Assembly (NCBI RefSeq): GCF_009925085.1
Contig: NZ_JAABNR010000003.1
Span: forward strand, 216,427-280,426
Source of the DNA: Stagnihabitans tardus
GTDB lineage: Bacteria > Pseudomonadota > Alphaproteobacteria > Rhodobacterales > Rhodobacteraceae
DNA: 64,000 bases
Direction of reading: 5' to 3'
Shown here: positions 1-7,389 of the stretch, piece by piece
Layout: each line of letters starts with the position of its first letter
Numbering within the stretch: the stretch's first letter is position 1
Made by a program: the position numbers and the translations under genes
The notes under the pieces: model-generated
What the model was told of the DNA's origin: nothing
What the model saw: the letters and a program-made list of their open reading frames with translations, nothing else
Databases searched by the model: none

Positions 1-2
1 GC

Positions 3-554
3 CTGCGCCAGCAGATCGGCATGGTCACGCAGGAAACGGCGATGTTCAACCGCTCCGCCCGGGAGAACATCCTCTACGGCCGCCCCGATGCCTCGGACGC
101 CGAGCTTTACGCCGCCGCCGAGGCTGCCGAGGCGCATGAGTTCATCCTGGGGCTGAAGGATCACCAGGGCCGGACGGGCTACGAGGCCTTCCTGGGCGAG
201 CGCGGCGTCAAGCTTTCGGGCGGGCAGCGGCAGCGGATCGCCCTGGCTCGCGCCTTCCTGAAGGACGCGCCGATCCTGGTGCTGGACGAGGCGACCTCTG
301 CCCTCGACTCCGAGGTCGAGGCCAGCATCCAGACCGCCCTGACAAGGGTGATGCAGGGCAAGACCGTCCTGGCCATCGCCCACCGCCTGTCCACCATCGC
401 CGAAATGGACCGGATCATCGTGCTGGACCAGGGGCGTGTGGTCGAACAGGGCTCCCATGCCGAGCTTCTGGCCCTTGGGGGGCTTTACGCGCGCTACTGG
501 AGCAGGCAAAGCGGGGGCTTCATCGGGACCGACGAGAAGGAAGCCGCAGAGTGA
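3..554 (+). CDS. ABC transporter, ATP-binding C-terminal part (5' truncated by window edge)
   Basis: This is the nucleotide-binding domain of an ABC transporter, probably an MsbA/LmrA-type exporter with fused membrane and ATPase halves. The frame is open to the window edge, so the N-terminal membrane domain and Walker A lie outside. In order one sees the Q-loop (VTQET), the ABC signature LSGGQRQRIALARA, Walker B with the D-loop (ILVLDEATSALD) and the H-loop (AIAHRLST). The spacing is that of a complete NBD, and the C-terminus (VEQGSHAELLALGGLYARYW) is typical of half-size exporters. The downstream RNA methyltransferase starts inside its last codons, so the two are co-transcribed. Substrate cannot be told from this part. 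Confidence 0.93.
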   Translation: MRQQIGMVTQETAMFNRSARENILYGRPDASDAELYAAAEAAEAHEFILGLKDHQGRTGYEAFLGERGVKLSGGQRQRIALARAFLKDAPILVLDEATSALDSEVEASIQTALTRVMQGKTVLAIAHRLSTIAEMDRIIVLDQGRVVEQGSHAELLALGGLYARYWSRQSGGFIGTDEKEAAE

Positions 555-1759
555 AGCTGACCATTGCCAGGCTGGGCCATCGCGGTGACGGGATCGCAGA
601 GGGGGTCTATGCGCCGGGCACCCTGCCGGGCGAAGAGGTCGAGGGTGAGCTTCAGGGCGATACCCTGACCGATATCCGCATCCTGACGCCTTCTTCTTCG
701 CGGGTGAAACCGCCGTGCTCCCATGCAAGGACCTGTGGCGGCTGCCTGATGCAGCATGCCTCCGATGCCACGGTGGCCGAGTGGAAGACCGCCATCGTGC
801 GCGGCGCCCTGGAGGGGCAGGGGCTTTCGGCCGAGGTGCGGCCGATCATCACCTCGCCTCCGCGAAGCCGTCGTCGGGCGACCTTGGCCGCGCGGCGGAC
901 CAAGGGCGGGGTGCTGATGGGCTTTCACCTGCGCGCTTCGGACACCATCGCTCCGGTCCCGAACTGCCAGCTTCTGCATCCCGACCTGATCGCCGCCTTT
1001 CCCGCGCTGGAGGCGCTGGTCAAGATCGGCGGCTCTCGCACGGTCGAGATGACGCTTGCCGTCACCCGCACCCTGACCGGCGCGGATGTCGTCGTCACCA
1101 ACGCCAAGCCCGCCGATGCCGAGCTGCAGCTTGACCTCGCCCGGCTGGTCGAGGCCCATGGGCTGGCGAGGTTGACCTGGAACGGCGAAGTGGTCGCCCA
1201 ACGCACCCCGCCGATCATCAAGCTGGGCGCCGCCCGCGTGGCCCTGCCCCCCGCCGCCTTCCTGCAAGCGACCGAAGAGGGCGAGGCGGCGCTTCTGACC
1301 CTTGTCCGCGAGGCCGTCGGGCCCGCCAAGAAGATCATCGACCTCTTCTCCGGCCTTGGCACCTTCTCCCTGCCGCTGGCGCAGAATGCCGAGGTTCATG
1401 CGGTGGAAAACGACGTGGCGCTCTTGACCGCCTTGGACAAGGGCTTCCGCCTGGCCGAGGGGCTGAAGCGGGTGACGACCGATATCCGCGACCTCTATCG
1501 CCGCCCGCTGGAGCCTGACGAGTTCAAGGGCATCGACGCGGTCGTCATCGACCCGCCCCGCGCCGGGGCCGAGGCGCAGTGCCACACGCTGGCCAAGTCC
1601 AAGGTGCCCGTCATCGCCATGGTCTCTTGCAACCCGGTGACCTTTGCCCGCGATGCCAAGATCCTGGTCCAGGGCGGCTACAAGCTGCACTGGGTCCAGC
1701 CGGTCGACCAGTTCCGCTGGTCGAACCATGTCGAGCTGGCGGCGCTCTTCACGCTTTAG
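551..1759 (+). CDS. class I SAM-dependent RNA (uracil-5-)methyltransferase, TrmA/RlmD family
   Basis: The 402-residue protein should methylate C5 of a uridine in rRNA or tRNA using S-adenosylmethionine. Start is GTG, overlapping the upstream ABC gene by 4 nt. Residues 1-45 resemble a short TRAM-like region. Cys56, Cys62 and Cys65 (CSHARTCGGC), with a later Cys in PNCQLLHP, fit the 4Fe-4S cluster of RlmD/RlmC enzymes. The SAM site DLFSGLGTFSLPLA lies near residue 264, IDPPRAGA near 330, and the catalytic Cys near 360 in VSCNPVTFARD. Target nucleotide (m5U1939 type or another) cannot be decided from sequence, so no symbol is given. Confidence 0.9.
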   Translation: MKLTIARLGHRGDGIAEGVYAPGTLPGEEVEGELQGDTLTDIRILTPSSSRVKPPCSHARTCGGCLMQHASDATVAEWKTAIVRGALEGQGLSAEVRPIITSPPRSRRRATLAARRTKGGVLMGFHLRASDTIAPVPNCQLLHPDLIAAFPALEALVKIGGSRTVEMTLAVTRTLTGADVVVTNAKPADAELQLDLARLVEAHGLARLTWNGEVVAQRTPPIIKLGAARVALPPAAFLQATEEGEAALLTLVREAVGPAKKIIDLFSGLGTFSLPLAQNAEVHAVENDVALLTALDKGFRLAEGLKRVTTDIRDLYRRPLEPDEFKGIDAVVIDPPRAGAEAQCHTLAKSKVPVIAMVSCNPVTFARDAKILVQGGYKLHWVQPVDQFRWSNHVELAALFTL

Positions 1760-1823
1760 GTGTTTTTTCCCGGTCGCGTGAAGGACGGAATACCGTTGCC
1801 CACTTTTCCTCTTCACGCTTTAG
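1745..1823 (+). repeat. 15-bp direct repeat at the 3' end of the RNA methyltransferase gene
   Basis: CTCTTCACGCTTTAG occurs at 1745-1759, where it forms the last codons and stop of the methyltransferase gene, and again identically at 1809-1823 in the intergenic gap. The offset is 64 bases. It may be the scar of a small duplication at the gene end. The rest of the 144-base gap before the L,D-transpeptidase shows no gene or clear terminator. Confidence 0.6.
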
Positions 1824-1903
1824 CGAGGTCGATCTTGGCTGTTGGCGCGCGGGCGCCTTTCGGCTAGAGGCATAAAAAACCACCGGGCAGGCAAGGGACA
1901 GTC

Positions 1904-2407
1904 ATGACCGCAATTCTTCGGGCGATCCTGGTCGTCCTGTCTTTCGTCACGCTCACGGGATGCCTCTTCGGCGGTGGCGATCGGCCCTATACCGGCCCGG
2001 CCATCACCTTGATCGAGGTCCACAAGGCCGACCGCAAGATGTATCTGCTTTCGGGCTCCGAGGTCGTGAAGACCTATGACATCCAGTTGGGCGGCAACCC
2101 GATCGGGCCCAAGCAGTTCGAGGGCGACGGCAAGACCCCCGAGGGCGCCTATGTGATCACCCACCGCAACCCGCGTTCGGCCTATCACCTGAGCTTGGGG
2201 ATTTCCTATCCCAACACGGCCCAGGTGGCCGCGGCCAAGGCGGCCGGCAAGAAGCCAGGCGGGGATATCTTCATCCATGGCCAGCCCAACCGGCGCGGGG
2301 CGCGCGGGGGCGACTGGACGGCGGGCTGCATCGCCGTCAGCAACCGCGAGATCGAAGAGATCTACCGCATGGTGAACCCCGGAACCGTGATCCGCATTTT
2401 CCCGTAA
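1904..2407 (+). CDS. L,D-transpeptidase (YkuD/YafK-like) lipoprotein
   Basis: A 167-residue exported protein with a type II signal peptide: hydrophobic residues 5-18 followed by the lipobox LTGC with Cys at about residue 20. The YkuD catalytic region is the conserved HGQPN and TAGCIAVSN, whose Cys is the expected nucleophile. The family crosslinks peptidoglycan or ties proteins to it; GCIAVSN rather than GCIRM is the form seen in the YafK-like branch. AAGGGA lies a suitable distance before the ATG. It is monocistronic, ending in a strong hairpin terminator. The lipobox predicts a membrane-anchored periplasmic enzyme; specific activity is inferred. Confidence 0.9.
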   Translation: MTAILRAILVVLSFVTLTGCLFGGGDRPYTGPAITLIEVHKADRKMYLLSGSEVVKTYDIQLGGNPIGPKQFEGDGKTPEGAYVITHRNPRSAYHLSLGISYPNTAQVAAAKAAGKKPGGDIFIHGQPNRRGARGGDWTAGCIAVSNREIEEIYRMVNPGTVIRIFP

Positions 2408-2410
2408 AGC

Positions 2411-2440
2411 GAAAGGCCCCGGCGAAACCGGGGCCTTTTC
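2411..2440 (+). terminator. Rho-independent terminator of the L,D-transpeptidase gene
   Basis: The stem GGCCCCGG (2415-2422) pairs with CCGGGGCC (2428-2435) around a CGAAA loop and is followed by TTTT. AAA/TTT flanks extend the stem. It begins four bases after the stop codon. Confidence 0.85.
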
Positions 2441-2453
2441 GTTTGGGGTCGTG

Positions 2454-2479
2454 AAAAAGCCCGGGGTATACCCCGGGCT
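2454..2479 (-). terminator. Rho-independent terminator of the minus-strand CAP-domain gene
   Basis: A 22-bp perfect palindrome (2458-2479) forms a 9-bp stem AGCCCGGGG/CCCCGGGCT with a TATA loop. On the minus strand it is followed by a run of five T. It lies 27 bases downstream of the CAP-domain gene stop, so two opposite terminators sit back to back between the convergent genes. Confidence 0.8.
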
Positions 2480-2505
2480 ACGCAGACCCATCAGAGCCCT
2501 AGACC

Positions 2506-3027
2506 TTAAACCGCTGCGCCCACTTGCGCCGCCCACCAGAGCTTGCCGCTGGGCTCCTGGAACCAGGCGAAGCCGAAATCGGTGGCGCGCGGGTCCAGGA
2601 GAACCGCCCGCGTATCGGCCTGGGCCGACCAGTCGGCCAGGGTCTCAAGCTCGGTCTGATAGGTTTCCGAGATCAGCTCGCCCAGGAGCTTGCCGGTGTA
2701 GCCCACGCGCTGGGCCCGCACCAGGGGCGAGGAGCCGTCCGAACCGAAATGCCAGGGCCGGTTCTGCACCGCCATGTCGCGGGCATGGGTGGCGCAGGCG
2801 GCGATCAGCGGCGCGCTGAAGGCCAGTGCCGTCTCGCCCTTGGACTGGCGCAGCGCGTTCAGCCCGTCGAGCATCCGGTAGGAAATCGCGGATTCGTCGC
2901 CCGGCTTGATCGGATAGACCTTGGGCAGCGGGCGGCCATCGGGCCCCAGGGGTGCCGGGGCCGGGGCGGGTCCACAAGCGGCAAGCGCCGCGGCGGCGCC
3001 AAGGAGAAGGGCAGAGCGTCGTTCCAT
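2506..3027 (-). CDS. CAP (SCP/PR1) domain lipoprotein
   Basis: About 173 residues. A signal peptide with lipobox LAACG is followed by a proline/alanine-rich spacer and a cysteine-rich secretory/PR1 domain: LNALRQSKGETAL, then CATHARDMAVQNRPWHFGSDGSS, then GELISETYQT. The family is secreted; bacterial members are often of unknown role and probably act at the cell envelope. Two adjacent ATG codons at 3030 and 3027 could start it; AGGTG a few bases upstream spaces best with 3027. A longer ORF from 3075 exists, but the signal peptide argues for the inner start. It lies between two L,D-transpeptidase genes, which fits an envelope role. Confidence 0.8.
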   Translation of the reverse strand: MERRSALLLGAAAALAACGPAPAPAPLGPDGRPLPKVYPIKPGDESAISYRMLDGLNALRQSKGETALAFSAPLIAACATHARDMAVQNRPWHFGSDGSSPLVRAQRVGYTGKLLGELISETYQTELETLADWSAQADTRAVLLDPRATDFGFAWFQEPSGKLWWAAQVGAAV

Positions 3028-3196
3028 CATACACCTGTATTGGCCCTTCGCCGGGCCTTTGCTTGCCCCCCGCATAGCGCGTTTTGCGGCGCGGGAAAAC
3101 CCTTGGCGGGAAAGCTCTGCATGACTTCGCTGTGAATTGAAGCTTGGGGCGCAAGGCTGTATGAACCCCCCATCGAGACGTCAAGGAGATCAGAGC

Positions 3197-3805
3197 ATGT
3201 CTGACGAGTTGCCCCACAAGTCCTCGCGCCGCCTGTTCCTTGGCGCCGCTGCCGGGCTGATGGCCGGCGCCCTTCCCGCAAGGGCCGAAACATTCACCGG
3301 CTCGACCGAGTTCGAGACGCCGACCACGCCGAACAATCCGCGCGCCAATATCTCCAGCTTCGTGATGCGCGACTGGCGCGACTTCTTCGCCAATACGAAG
3401 AACGGCGCGATCCTCTGCGACCTGACCTCGCGCGCGCTGCACTATTGGTCCGAGGATCAGTCCATCTACAAGCTTTACCCGACCTCGGTCCCCTTGAACG
3501 AGGACCTGACCAAGCGCGGCGCGACCTCGGTCATCGAAAAGGTCGTGAACCCGCGCTGGGTCGCCACGGCCTCGATGTTGAAGCGCAACCCCGATTGGCC
3601 CAAGTCGATCGAGGGCGGCTCGCCCGACAATCCCTTGGGCGTGCGGGCGCTTTATCTCGGCTGGCCGACCTACCGAATCCATGGCACCCATGACACCCGC
3701 AAGATCGGGCGCCGGTCGTCCAATGGCTGCGTGGGCCTGTACAACGAGCATATCGTCGAGCTTTTCGACCTCGCCAAGGTCGGGACTCAGGTGCTTTTCC
3801 TCTGA
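3197..3805 (+). CDS. Tat-exported L,D-transpeptidase (ErfK/YbiS/YcfS/YnhG type)
   Basis: A 202-residue periplasmic protein. The start at 3197 is chosen because AAGGAG lies 8 bases upstream and because it places a twin-arginine signal (SRRLFLG, then a hydrophobic stretch ending ALPARA) at the N-terminus. The catalytic block reads HGTHDTRKIGRRSSNGCVGLYN, with His and Cys of the YkuD site. The usual Arg after GC[IV] is Gly here. The family makes 3-3 crosslinks or attaches lipoproteins to peptidoglycan. It is the second such gene within 1.4 kb and appears monocistronic. Tat export suggests folding before export. Confidence 0.88.
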   Translation: MSDELPHKSSRRLFLGAAAGLMAGALPARAETFTGSTEFETPTTPNNPRANISSFVMRDWRDFFANTKNGAILCDLTSRALHYWSEDQSIYKLYPTSVPLNEDLTKRGATSVIEKVVNPRWVATASMLKRNPDWPKSIEGGSPDNPLGVRALYLGWPTYRIHGTHDTRKIGRRSSNGCVGLYNEHIVELFDLAKVGTQVLFL

Positions 3806-3827
3806 GCCTTCGCGGATTTCCGCCCCA

Positions 3828-3858
3828 ACGCCCCTCCGCCCCGTCGGAGGAGGGGCGT
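3828..3858 (+). terminator. possible hairpin terminator after the Tat-exported L,D-transpeptidase
   Basis: The 10-bp stem ACGCCCCTCC/GGAGGGGCGT (3828-3837 and 3849-3858) has an 11-base loop. It lies 22 bases after the stop codon. No T run follows, so it may be a weak or Rho-assisted terminator, or only an mRNA-protecting hairpin. Confidence 0.4.
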
Positions 3859-3889
3859 CCGTTGCGCCCCGCACGGGCCACTTCTTGGC

Positions 3890-3902
3890 CCAAGTGTTGC
3901 CA
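3890..3902. promoter_or_regulatory. candidate regulatory element, left copy of an inverted 13-mer pair
   Basis: CCAAGTGTTGCCA at 3890-3902 recurs as its exact reverse complement at 4300-4312. Each copy lies about 155-165 bases before the start of one of two paralogous small-protein genes. A TTGCAA hexamer follows each at about 60 bases (3950-3955 and 4356-4361). Shared position suggests a protein-binding site; no regulator is identified. Confidence 0.4.
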
Positions 3903-4053
3903 AATTGACGATTCCTTGGCGCAGATCGGCAAAAAACCGCCCCAACCTGTTGCAAAGATTTGGCCGCTCTGCTTTGACGGCACTACGAGGAACATCTTGG
4001 GTGCGTCCGCCGCCTCTGCGACACTCGGCTGGGCGCTGAAACTGGAGTCTACT

Positions 4054-4230
4054 ATGAAGAAAATCGCTCTCGCCACCGCCTTCACCCTGGCCGCTTCCAC
4101 CGCTTTCGCTGGTGGCGCTCCGGAAGTCGTCGTCCCCGAAGTCAAGGCTGTCACCACCTCGTCGTCCGCTGGCGGCCTGGTCGTTCCGCTGCTGCTCCTG
4201 CTCGTGCTGGCTGCTGCCGCTTCGAACTGA
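4054..4230 (+). CDS. small exported hydrophobic protein, tandem copy 1
   Basis: A 58-residue protein of unknown function. It has a clear Sec signal peptide (MKKIALATAFTLAASTAFA, cleavage before GG), a short acidic/valine linker (PEVVVPEVKAV), a TTSSSAGG stretch and one hydrophobic segment (LVVPLLLLLVLAAAA) ending in SN. GGAG lies 6 bases before ATG. The next gene is a paralog with an almost identical signal peptide and the same C-terminal anchor, and the gene at 16572 has the same plan. The architecture resembles the tiny Ser/Thr-rich YjbE/GfcA proteins of exopolysaccharide loci, but this link is inferred from layout only. Confidence 0.75.
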   Translation: MKKIALATAFTLAASTAFAGGAPEVVVPEVKAVTTSSSAGGLVVPLLLLLVLAAAASN

Positions 4231-4250
4231 GCTTCGGCTACAGAATTGGA

Positions 4251-4278
4251 AAGACGGCGGGCTGCCCGCCGTCTTTTC
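4251..4278 (+). terminator. Rho-independent terminator after small protein copy 1
   Basis: The 11-bp stem AAGACGGCGGG/CCCGCCGTCTT (4251-4261 and 4265-4275) has a CTG loop and runs into TTCTATTT. The two tandem copies are therefore separate transcription units. Confidence 0.9.
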
Positions 4279-4299
4279 TATTTCCACCGCTTGGTAATA

Positions 4300-4312
4300 T
4301 GGCAACACTTGG
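4300..4312. promoter_or_regulatory. candidate regulatory element, right copy of an inverted 13-mer pair
   Basis: TGGCAACACTTGG is the exact reverse complement of 3890-3902 and lies upstream of small-protein copy 2. With one mismatch the match continues to AATATGGCAACACTTGG. TTGCAA follows at 4356. Confidence 0.4.
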
Positions 4313-4466
4313 ACGCGAGCGGGGCGTAAACCCGCCGGTTTCGGGCCAAGTGCGGTTGCAATTCCCCGCCCAAAATGCTTTTATCCGCTTCACGAGCAAC
4401 AATTCTGTCGCGCCCCCCCTGGCACGGGGATCGGACAAGCGGCCGGATACACAAACGGAGATTCCA

Positions 4467-4658
4467 ATGAAGAAAATCGCTCTCGCCGCCGCCCTGTCGC
4501 TGGCCGCTTCCACCGCTTTCGCTGGCGGCATGAACCAGCCGATCGTCGAAGCCGCCCCGGTTGTCGACACCGTGACCCAGACCTCGTCCTCGAACGGCGG
4601 CCTCGTCGTTCCGCTGCTGCTGCTCCTCGTGGTTGCCGCGGCCGTTTCCGCGAACTGA
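4467..4658 (+). CDS. small exported hydrophobic protein, tandem copy 2
   Basis: A 63-residue paralog of the gene at 4054. The signal peptide MKKIALAAALSLAASTAFA is followed by a short variable linker (MNQPIVEAAPVVDTVTQ), then TSSSNGG, a hydrophobic stretch (LVVPLLLLLVVAAAV) and SAN. GGAG lies about 6 bases before the ATG. Signal peptide and membrane anchor are conserved between the copies, and only the linker differs, so the linker is probably the specific part. It has its own terminator and precedes the convergent ferrochelatase gene. Function unknown; likely envelope-associated. Confidence 0.75.
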   Translation: MKKIALAAALSLAASTAFAGGMNQPIVEAAPVVDTVTQTSSSNGGLVVPLLLLLVVAAAVSAN

Positions 4659-4680
4659 GATCGGGCATCCCGAAATAGCG

Positions 4681-4712
4681 AAGGACGGCACATGGCGTGC
4701 CGTCCTTTTGCT
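4681..4712 (+). terminator. Rho-independent terminator after small protein copy 2
   Basis: The stem AAGGACGGCAC/GTGCCGTCCTT (4681-4691 and 4697-4707) has an ATGGC loop and is followed by TTGCTTTTG. It lies between convergent genes, 25 bases from the ferrochelatase stop. Confidence 0.88.
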
Positions 4713-4736
4713 TTTGGGGCCCCCGAAAGGTTGGCC

Positions 4737-5774
4737 TTACAGCCATCCCCCCAGATTTTGTTGGATGACCTGCGTCAGCGCCGAGATATGGGCCGCGTCG
4801 TCGTTCAGGCAGGGGATATAGGTAAAGCTCTCGCCACCGGCATGGTGGAAAGCCTCGGCAATCTCGCCCTGGATTTCTTCGAGCGTTTCGATGCAATCGG
4901 CCGAAAAGGCCGGCGCCATGACCGCGATCCGCTTCTTTCCCTGGCGGGCCAGCTCGGCCACATGTTCGACCGTATAGGGTTTCAGCCACTCTTCCCGGCC
5001 GAAAACCGACTGGAAGCTGACGTCGATCGAGCCCTTTTCCCAGCCCAAAGCCTCGCGCAGAAGCCGCGTCGTCTTCATGCATTGGCAGTGGTAGGGGTCG
5101 CCCTCCATCAAATAGCGCTGCGGCATGCCGTGGTAGGAGGTGACCAGAACGTCCGGCACATGGTCCAGTTTCGCGTAAGCGTTGCGGACCGAATCAGCCA
5201 AGGCGGCGATATAGGCGGGGTGGTCGAAATACTCGGCCACGGTGCGGACGGCGGGCTGGCGCTTTTCCTTCGCCAGGGCGGCAAAGAAAGCATCGTTGGC
5301 CGTGGCCGAGGTCGCGCCGGCGTAATGCGGGTAAAGCGGCAGGAAGACGATCTTCTCGCAGCCGGCCTCGACCATGGCCCTGACCTTCGAGGCGGTCGAG
5401 GGATTGCCATAGCGCATGCAGAAATCGACCATGATCTTGTCGCCATAGATCGCGCCAAGGCTCTCTTTCAGCGCAGCGGTCTGCGCCTTGGTGATCGTCA
5501 TCAGCGGGCTCTCCCCCGCCTCGTGGTTCCAGATCGACTTGTAGTTCGCCCCGGATTTCGATGGACGCACGGTCAGGATGATGCCCTGAAGAATCGGCTG
5601 CCATTTCCACGACGGCAGGTCGATGACGCGCTTGTCCGAGAGGAATTCGTTCAGATACCGCCGCATCGACCAATAGTCGTAATTGTCCGGCGTGCCGAGG
5701 TTGGCGACCAGGACCCCCACCTTGGCGGGCTTGACGGGCGGGTGATTGGCGGGGGCATGGGCGAGACGGTCCAT
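4737..5774 (-). CDS. hemH: ferrochelatase
   Basis: A 345-residue enzyme that inserts Fe2+ into protoporphyrin IX, the last step of protoheme synthesis. The start at 5774 is preferred because AGGAG lies 5 bases upstream and because it gives the usual family length; a 16-residue extension to 5822 would run almost into the preceding gene. Family features: VGVLVANLGTPDNYDYWSMRR near the N-terminus, LPLYPHYAGATSATAND, the metal-site His in SYHGMPQRY, and FGREEWLKPYT with the late Glu-rich helix (ETLEEIQGEIAE). It is in line with the upstream methyltransferase gene, with a 44-base gap. Confidence 0.96.
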   Translation of the reverse strand: MDRLAHAPANHPPVKPAKVGVLVANLGTPDNYDYWSMRRYLNEFLSDKRVIDLPSWKWQPILQGIILTVRPSKSGANYKSIWNHEAGESPLMTITKAQTAALKESLGAIYGDKIMVDFCMRYGNPSTASKVRAMVEAGCEKIVFLPLYPHYAGATSATANDAFFAALAKEKRQPAVRTVAEYFDHPAYIAALADSVRNAYAKLDHVPDVLVTSYHGMPQRYLMEGDPYHCQCMKTTRLLREALGWEKGSIDVSFQSVFGREEWLKPYTVEHVAELARQGKKRIAVMAPAFSADCIETLEEIQGEIAEAFHHAGGESFTYIPCLNDDAAHISALTQVIQQNLGGWL

Positions 5775-5818
5775 CCGGGCTCCTGTTTTGTCCCAATGTA
5801 GGTCTTTGACGGGGGCGG

Positions 5819-6610
5819 TCAAAGCTTGGGGAGTTTCTTTTCGACCGATTGCAGCACATCGGCCAGCCTCGCGGCAGCCGAGCCCGGTTTCAGCGGCTTT
5901 TGTTGGCTTTCGTGCGGCGCCCAGGCGGTCAGGGTGATGATCTCGAAGGTGGCGGGAATCAACCCGTCCACCGCCAGTTCGGCATAAAGCTCGGCGGCGC
6001 GGGCGAAAACCGCGCGGCGGGTGGGGTGGCGCAGGCGGGAGGCCAGGGCATTGCCCTCTCCCATCGCGCGCAGGTCCTGCATCAGGTGGAAGATGTCGCG
6101 GTATTTCGCCGTCAGGGTAAAGCTGTCGGCCACAGGCAGCGCAAAGCCCGCCCGGCCCAGAAGCCCGCCCATGTCGCGGATCTCGGCCATGGGCAGGACG
6201 CGGGGGGAGAGGCCGCCGGTGACCTCGGTTTCCGCTTGCGCCAGGCAGGCGCGGAGCTCGTGCAGCGTCTGGCCGCCGAAGGCCATGCCGATGAACCAGC
6301 CATCCGGCTGCAGGGCGCGGCGGGATTGCACAAGCTGGCCCACCGGGTCATCGGCCCAATGCAGGCAGAGCGCATGGATCACAAGATCGTGCGCTCCGGG
6401 CGTCACGGCAAGCGTGTCCTCATCCGCCACCGTGGGCATATCGGGCCACAGATGCGGAAAACCCGTCACCACCAGGGGCGCGGTAAACGTCCTGTTAACC
6501 TCTTTGAGCCTCTCCTGCACTTCGTCCACGGCCATTTCCTGGAGGAAAAGGGCAGTGGCGCGGGCGCGGTTGGCACGCAGTCGGGCGCGGTCTGTCAGCT
6601 TTGGCGTCAT
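5819..6610 (-). CDS. SAM-dependent methyltransferase-fold protein, NDUFAF5/BioC-like
   Basis: About 263 residues from ATG 6610, before which no strong ribosome binding site is seen; the open frame begins at 6655. The class I methyltransferase core is recognisable from VVTGFPHLWP, DLVIHALCLHWADDPVGQLVQ and LQPDGWFIGMAFGGQTL, the last resembling the motif of BioC/NDUFAF5-type enzymes. The canonical glycine-rich SAM loop is poor. In mitochondria NDUFAF5 hydroxylates a complex I arginine, so the bacterial protein may be a respiratory complex I factor rather than a methyltransferase; this is inference. It diverges from comF with 23 bases between starts. Confidence 0.75.
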   Translation of the reverse strand: MTPKLTDRARLRANRARATALFLQEMAVDEVQERLKEVNRTFTAPLVVTGFPHLWPDMPTVADEDTLAVTPGAHDLVIHALCLHWADDPVGQLVQSRRALQPDGWFIGMAFGGQTLHELRACLAQAETEVTGGLSPRVLPMAEIRDMGGLLGRAGFALPVADSFTLTAKYRDIFHLMQDLRAMGEGNALASRLRHPTRRAVFARAAELYAELAVDGLIPATFEIITLTAWAPHESQQKPLKPGSAAARLADVLQSVEKKLPKL

Positions 6611-6633
6611 GGCGCGGACATTAGGGGGCAAAG

Positions 6634-7356
6634 TTGGGATTGCAAGCCTTGGCACATCTTCTTTACCCGCCGCAGTGCCTGGCCTGCGGATGCCGGGTGC
6701 AGTCGGATTTCGCCTTGTGCAGCGATTGCTGGCGCGACACGCCCTTCATCACAGGGACGGTCTGCAACGCCTGCGGCATCCCGCTCCTGGGGGGCGAGGA
6801 CGACCCCGAGGCGCTCTGCGACACCTGCCTGACCGAAAGCCATCCCTGGTCGGCGGCGCGGGCGGCCTTGTCCTATCGCGACAAGGGGCGGGAGATGGTG
6901 CTGGCCCTGAAACATGCCGACCGGATCGACCTTGCGCGTCCGGCCGGGGACTGGATGTTCCGCGCGGCGCAACCGATCCTGAAGCCTGACATGCTGGTGG
7001 TGCCCATCCCGCTGCACTGGCTGCGGATGGTGAAACGGCGCTACAACCAGGCCGCGCTTCTGTCGGCCCGGGTGGCGAAGCTGGCGGGGTTGGAGCATTG
7101 CCCGGACCTCCTCCAGCGCCGAAAATCCACCGGCAGCCAGGAGGGGCGGACGAAAGAGGGCCGCCATGCCAATATGCGCGACGCCCTGACGCTGCACCCC
7201 CGCCGCGGCGCCAGGGTCGAGGGGCGGCATGTGCTTTTGATCGACGACGTCATGACCTCGGGTGCGACGATGCATGCGGCGGCAGAGGCCTGTCTTGCGG
7301 GCGGTGCAATCGGGATATCGGTTCTTGTCATGGCGCGCGTTGCAAAGGAGGCTTAG
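6634..7356 (+). CDS. ComF family phosphoribosyltransferase-like protein
   Basis: A 240-residue protein with an N-terminal zinc-finger region (CLACGCRVQ...CSDCW and CNACG...CDTC) and a C-terminal PRTase fold with the PRPP loop VLLIDDVMTSGATM. ComF/GntX proteins are linked to DNA uptake in some bacteria, but their general role is unsettled. The start is TTG at 6634, supported by AGGGGG 6 bases upstream; there is no better ATG before the zinc finger. It is followed at 34 bases by grxC and is divergent from the NDUFAF5-like gene. Confidence 0.85.
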   Translation: MGLQALAHLLYPPQCLACGCRVQSDFALCSDCWRDTPFITGTVCNACGIPLLGGEDDPEALCDTCLTESHPWSAARAALSYRDKGREMVLALKHADRIDLARPAGDWMFRAAQPILKPDMLVVPIPLHWLRMVKRRYNQAALLSARVAKLAGLEHCPDLLQRRKSTGSQEGRTKEGRHANMRDALTLHPRRGARVEGRHVLLIDDVMTSGATMHAAAEACLAGGAIGISVLVMARVAKEA

Positions 7357-7389
7357 CTTGTTATGGTAAGCGCGGCCCAAGGACAGATC

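Noticed and set aside
494..1816. 440-codon open frame on the minus strand
   Set aside because: It lies opposite the RNA methyltransferase gene, has a Gly/Arg/Asp-rich low-complexity translation and no motif; a GC-rich shadow.
2454..2479. 22-bp palindrome considered as an operator
   Set aside because: The T run on the minus strand and its position after the CAP gene make it a terminator.
3956..3978. -35/-10 promoter after TTGCAA upstream of small protein copy 1
   Set aside because: TTGCAA could be a -35, but no credible -10 occurs at 16-18 bases; kept only as part of the shared upstream pattern.
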